Assembly (NCBI GenBank): GCA_015065585.1
Contig: SVQC01000006.1
Location: 1-52,756, forward strand
DNA: 52,756 nt
Direction of reading: 5' to 3'
Origin: Oscillospiraceae bacterium
GTDB taxonomy: Bacteria; Bacillota; Clostridia; Oscillospirales; Acutalibacteraceae
The position numbers and the translations under genes are program-made. Below are positions 52,410 through 52,756 of this stretch, one piece after another. Position 1 is the stretch's first letter, and each line of letters begins with the position of its first letter. The notes beneath the pieces are model-generated. The model saw only the letters and a list, made by a program, of their open reading frames with translations, was not told the origin of the DNA and ran no database searches.

Positions 52410-52756
52410 ATGAAAGAATATAATAAAGTAAATATCCCTCTTGCAAAAACTTTAAGGAAAAATATGACACCTTGGGAACGAAAACTTTGGTATGAGTTTT
52501 TAAGATATTACCCCATAAGATTTCAAAGGCAAAAAGCCATAGGAAATTATATTGTTGATTTTTATTGTGCAAAAGCAAGACTTGTTGTTGAGCTTGACGG
52601 TGGCGGACATTATACCGCAGAGCAAATAGAAAAAGACAAAGTTAGAACGAAAGAGTTAGAGGGTATGAATTTAACGGTTTTAAGAATTTGCAATTTAGAT
52701 ATTGACCGTAATTTTAGCGGTGTATGTGAATATATAGATTTAGCTGTTAAAAAATC
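52410..52756 (+). CDS. DUF559 endonuclease-like protein (partial)
   Basis: The frame is open to the window end (115 codons). KTLRKNMTPWERKLWYEFL and IRFQRQKAIGNYIVDFYC, then LVVELDGGGHY, are the marks of DUF559, a very-short-patch-repair (Vsr)-related PD-(D/E)xK nuclease fold. Such genes are often single accessory genes of unknown role. The start ATG at 52410 follows GGAGGGAG, part of the repeat described above. Its codon style is AT-rich like trpS. Confidence 0.88.
   Translation, partial: MKEYNKVNIPLAKTLRKNMTPWERKLWYEFLRYYPIRFQRQKAIGNYIVDFYCAKARLVVELDGGGHYTAEQIEKDKVRTKELEGMNLTVLRICNLDIDRNFSGVCEYIDLAVKK

Noticed and set aside
49111..52756. Integrated element bounded by a copy of the tRNA-Ser 3' end
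   Set aside because: By eye I found no second copy of the GGTTCGAATCCCCC part, and no integrase gene.

Overview
The window is AT-rich chromosomal DNA from a Gram-positive, Clostridia-type Firmicute, most likely of the Oscillospiraceae/Ruminococcaceae group (inferred from gene content and order, not from a search). Pointers are hprK, rapZ and whiA in one run, a ThiI/cysteine-desulfurase pair, an rplS leader, a T-box in front of trpS, AzlCD, ThyX, lipoproteins with Gram-positive lipoboxes, and strong Shine-Dalgarno sites. It holds about 49 protein genes (both end genes are cut by the window), one tRNA and many clear factor-independent terminators. Most of it (1-48987) is densely packed core genome; 48990-52756 is a looser accessory stretch.

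Layout. 1-4309 (minus): a CinA-sortase fusion, thiI and its cysteine desulfurase. 4431-8429 (plus): rplS with a leader, lepB, rbgA/ylqF, rnhB, yraN, a tiny minus-strand DUF1540 gene, and a metallophosphoesterase. 8519-17588 (plus): tig-clpP-clpX, a GH2 glycosidase, pncB, a lipoprotein, azlC-azlD. 17699-24500 (minus): nagB, a GlmU-like left-handed beta-helix protein and an HTH-GlmM fusion (an amino-sugar module), then alr, a YugP protease, a lipoprotein and ychF. 24731-33938 (plus): hprK, glucokinase, murB, rapZ, whiA, dnaE and an HprK-like/S26-peptidase fusion. 33969-35105 (minus): prs. 35271-48987 (plus): thyX, tmk, DJ-1-like, mltG, U32 peptidase, a penicillin-binding protein, alaS, HIT, a phosphoribosyltransferase, comEC-like, holA, rnmV and a WYL regulator. 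Then tRNA-Ser(GGA), two arrays of short hairpins, a small membrane protein, a phased run of 12-bp repeats, a T-box-controlled trpS of different codon style, and a DUF559 endonuclease gene tied to a palindromic repeat.

The most unusual items are three domain fusions whose reading frames are continuous here: (i) an XRE-type DNA-binding domain on phosphoglucosamine mutase, heading an operon with NagB and a GlmU-type acetyltransferase-like protein, with a palindrome just upstream of its promoter; (ii) a CinA/PncC amidase joined through one membrane segment to a class B sortase-like domain whose catalytic-His position reads Lys; (iii) an HPr-kinase-like P-loop domain joined to a SipW-like S26 peptidase domain. 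A trigger factor with a lysine/alanine-rich repeat tail and the repeat-rich 49-52 kb region are the next most interesting. No prophage, insertion sequence or CRISPR array was recognised.
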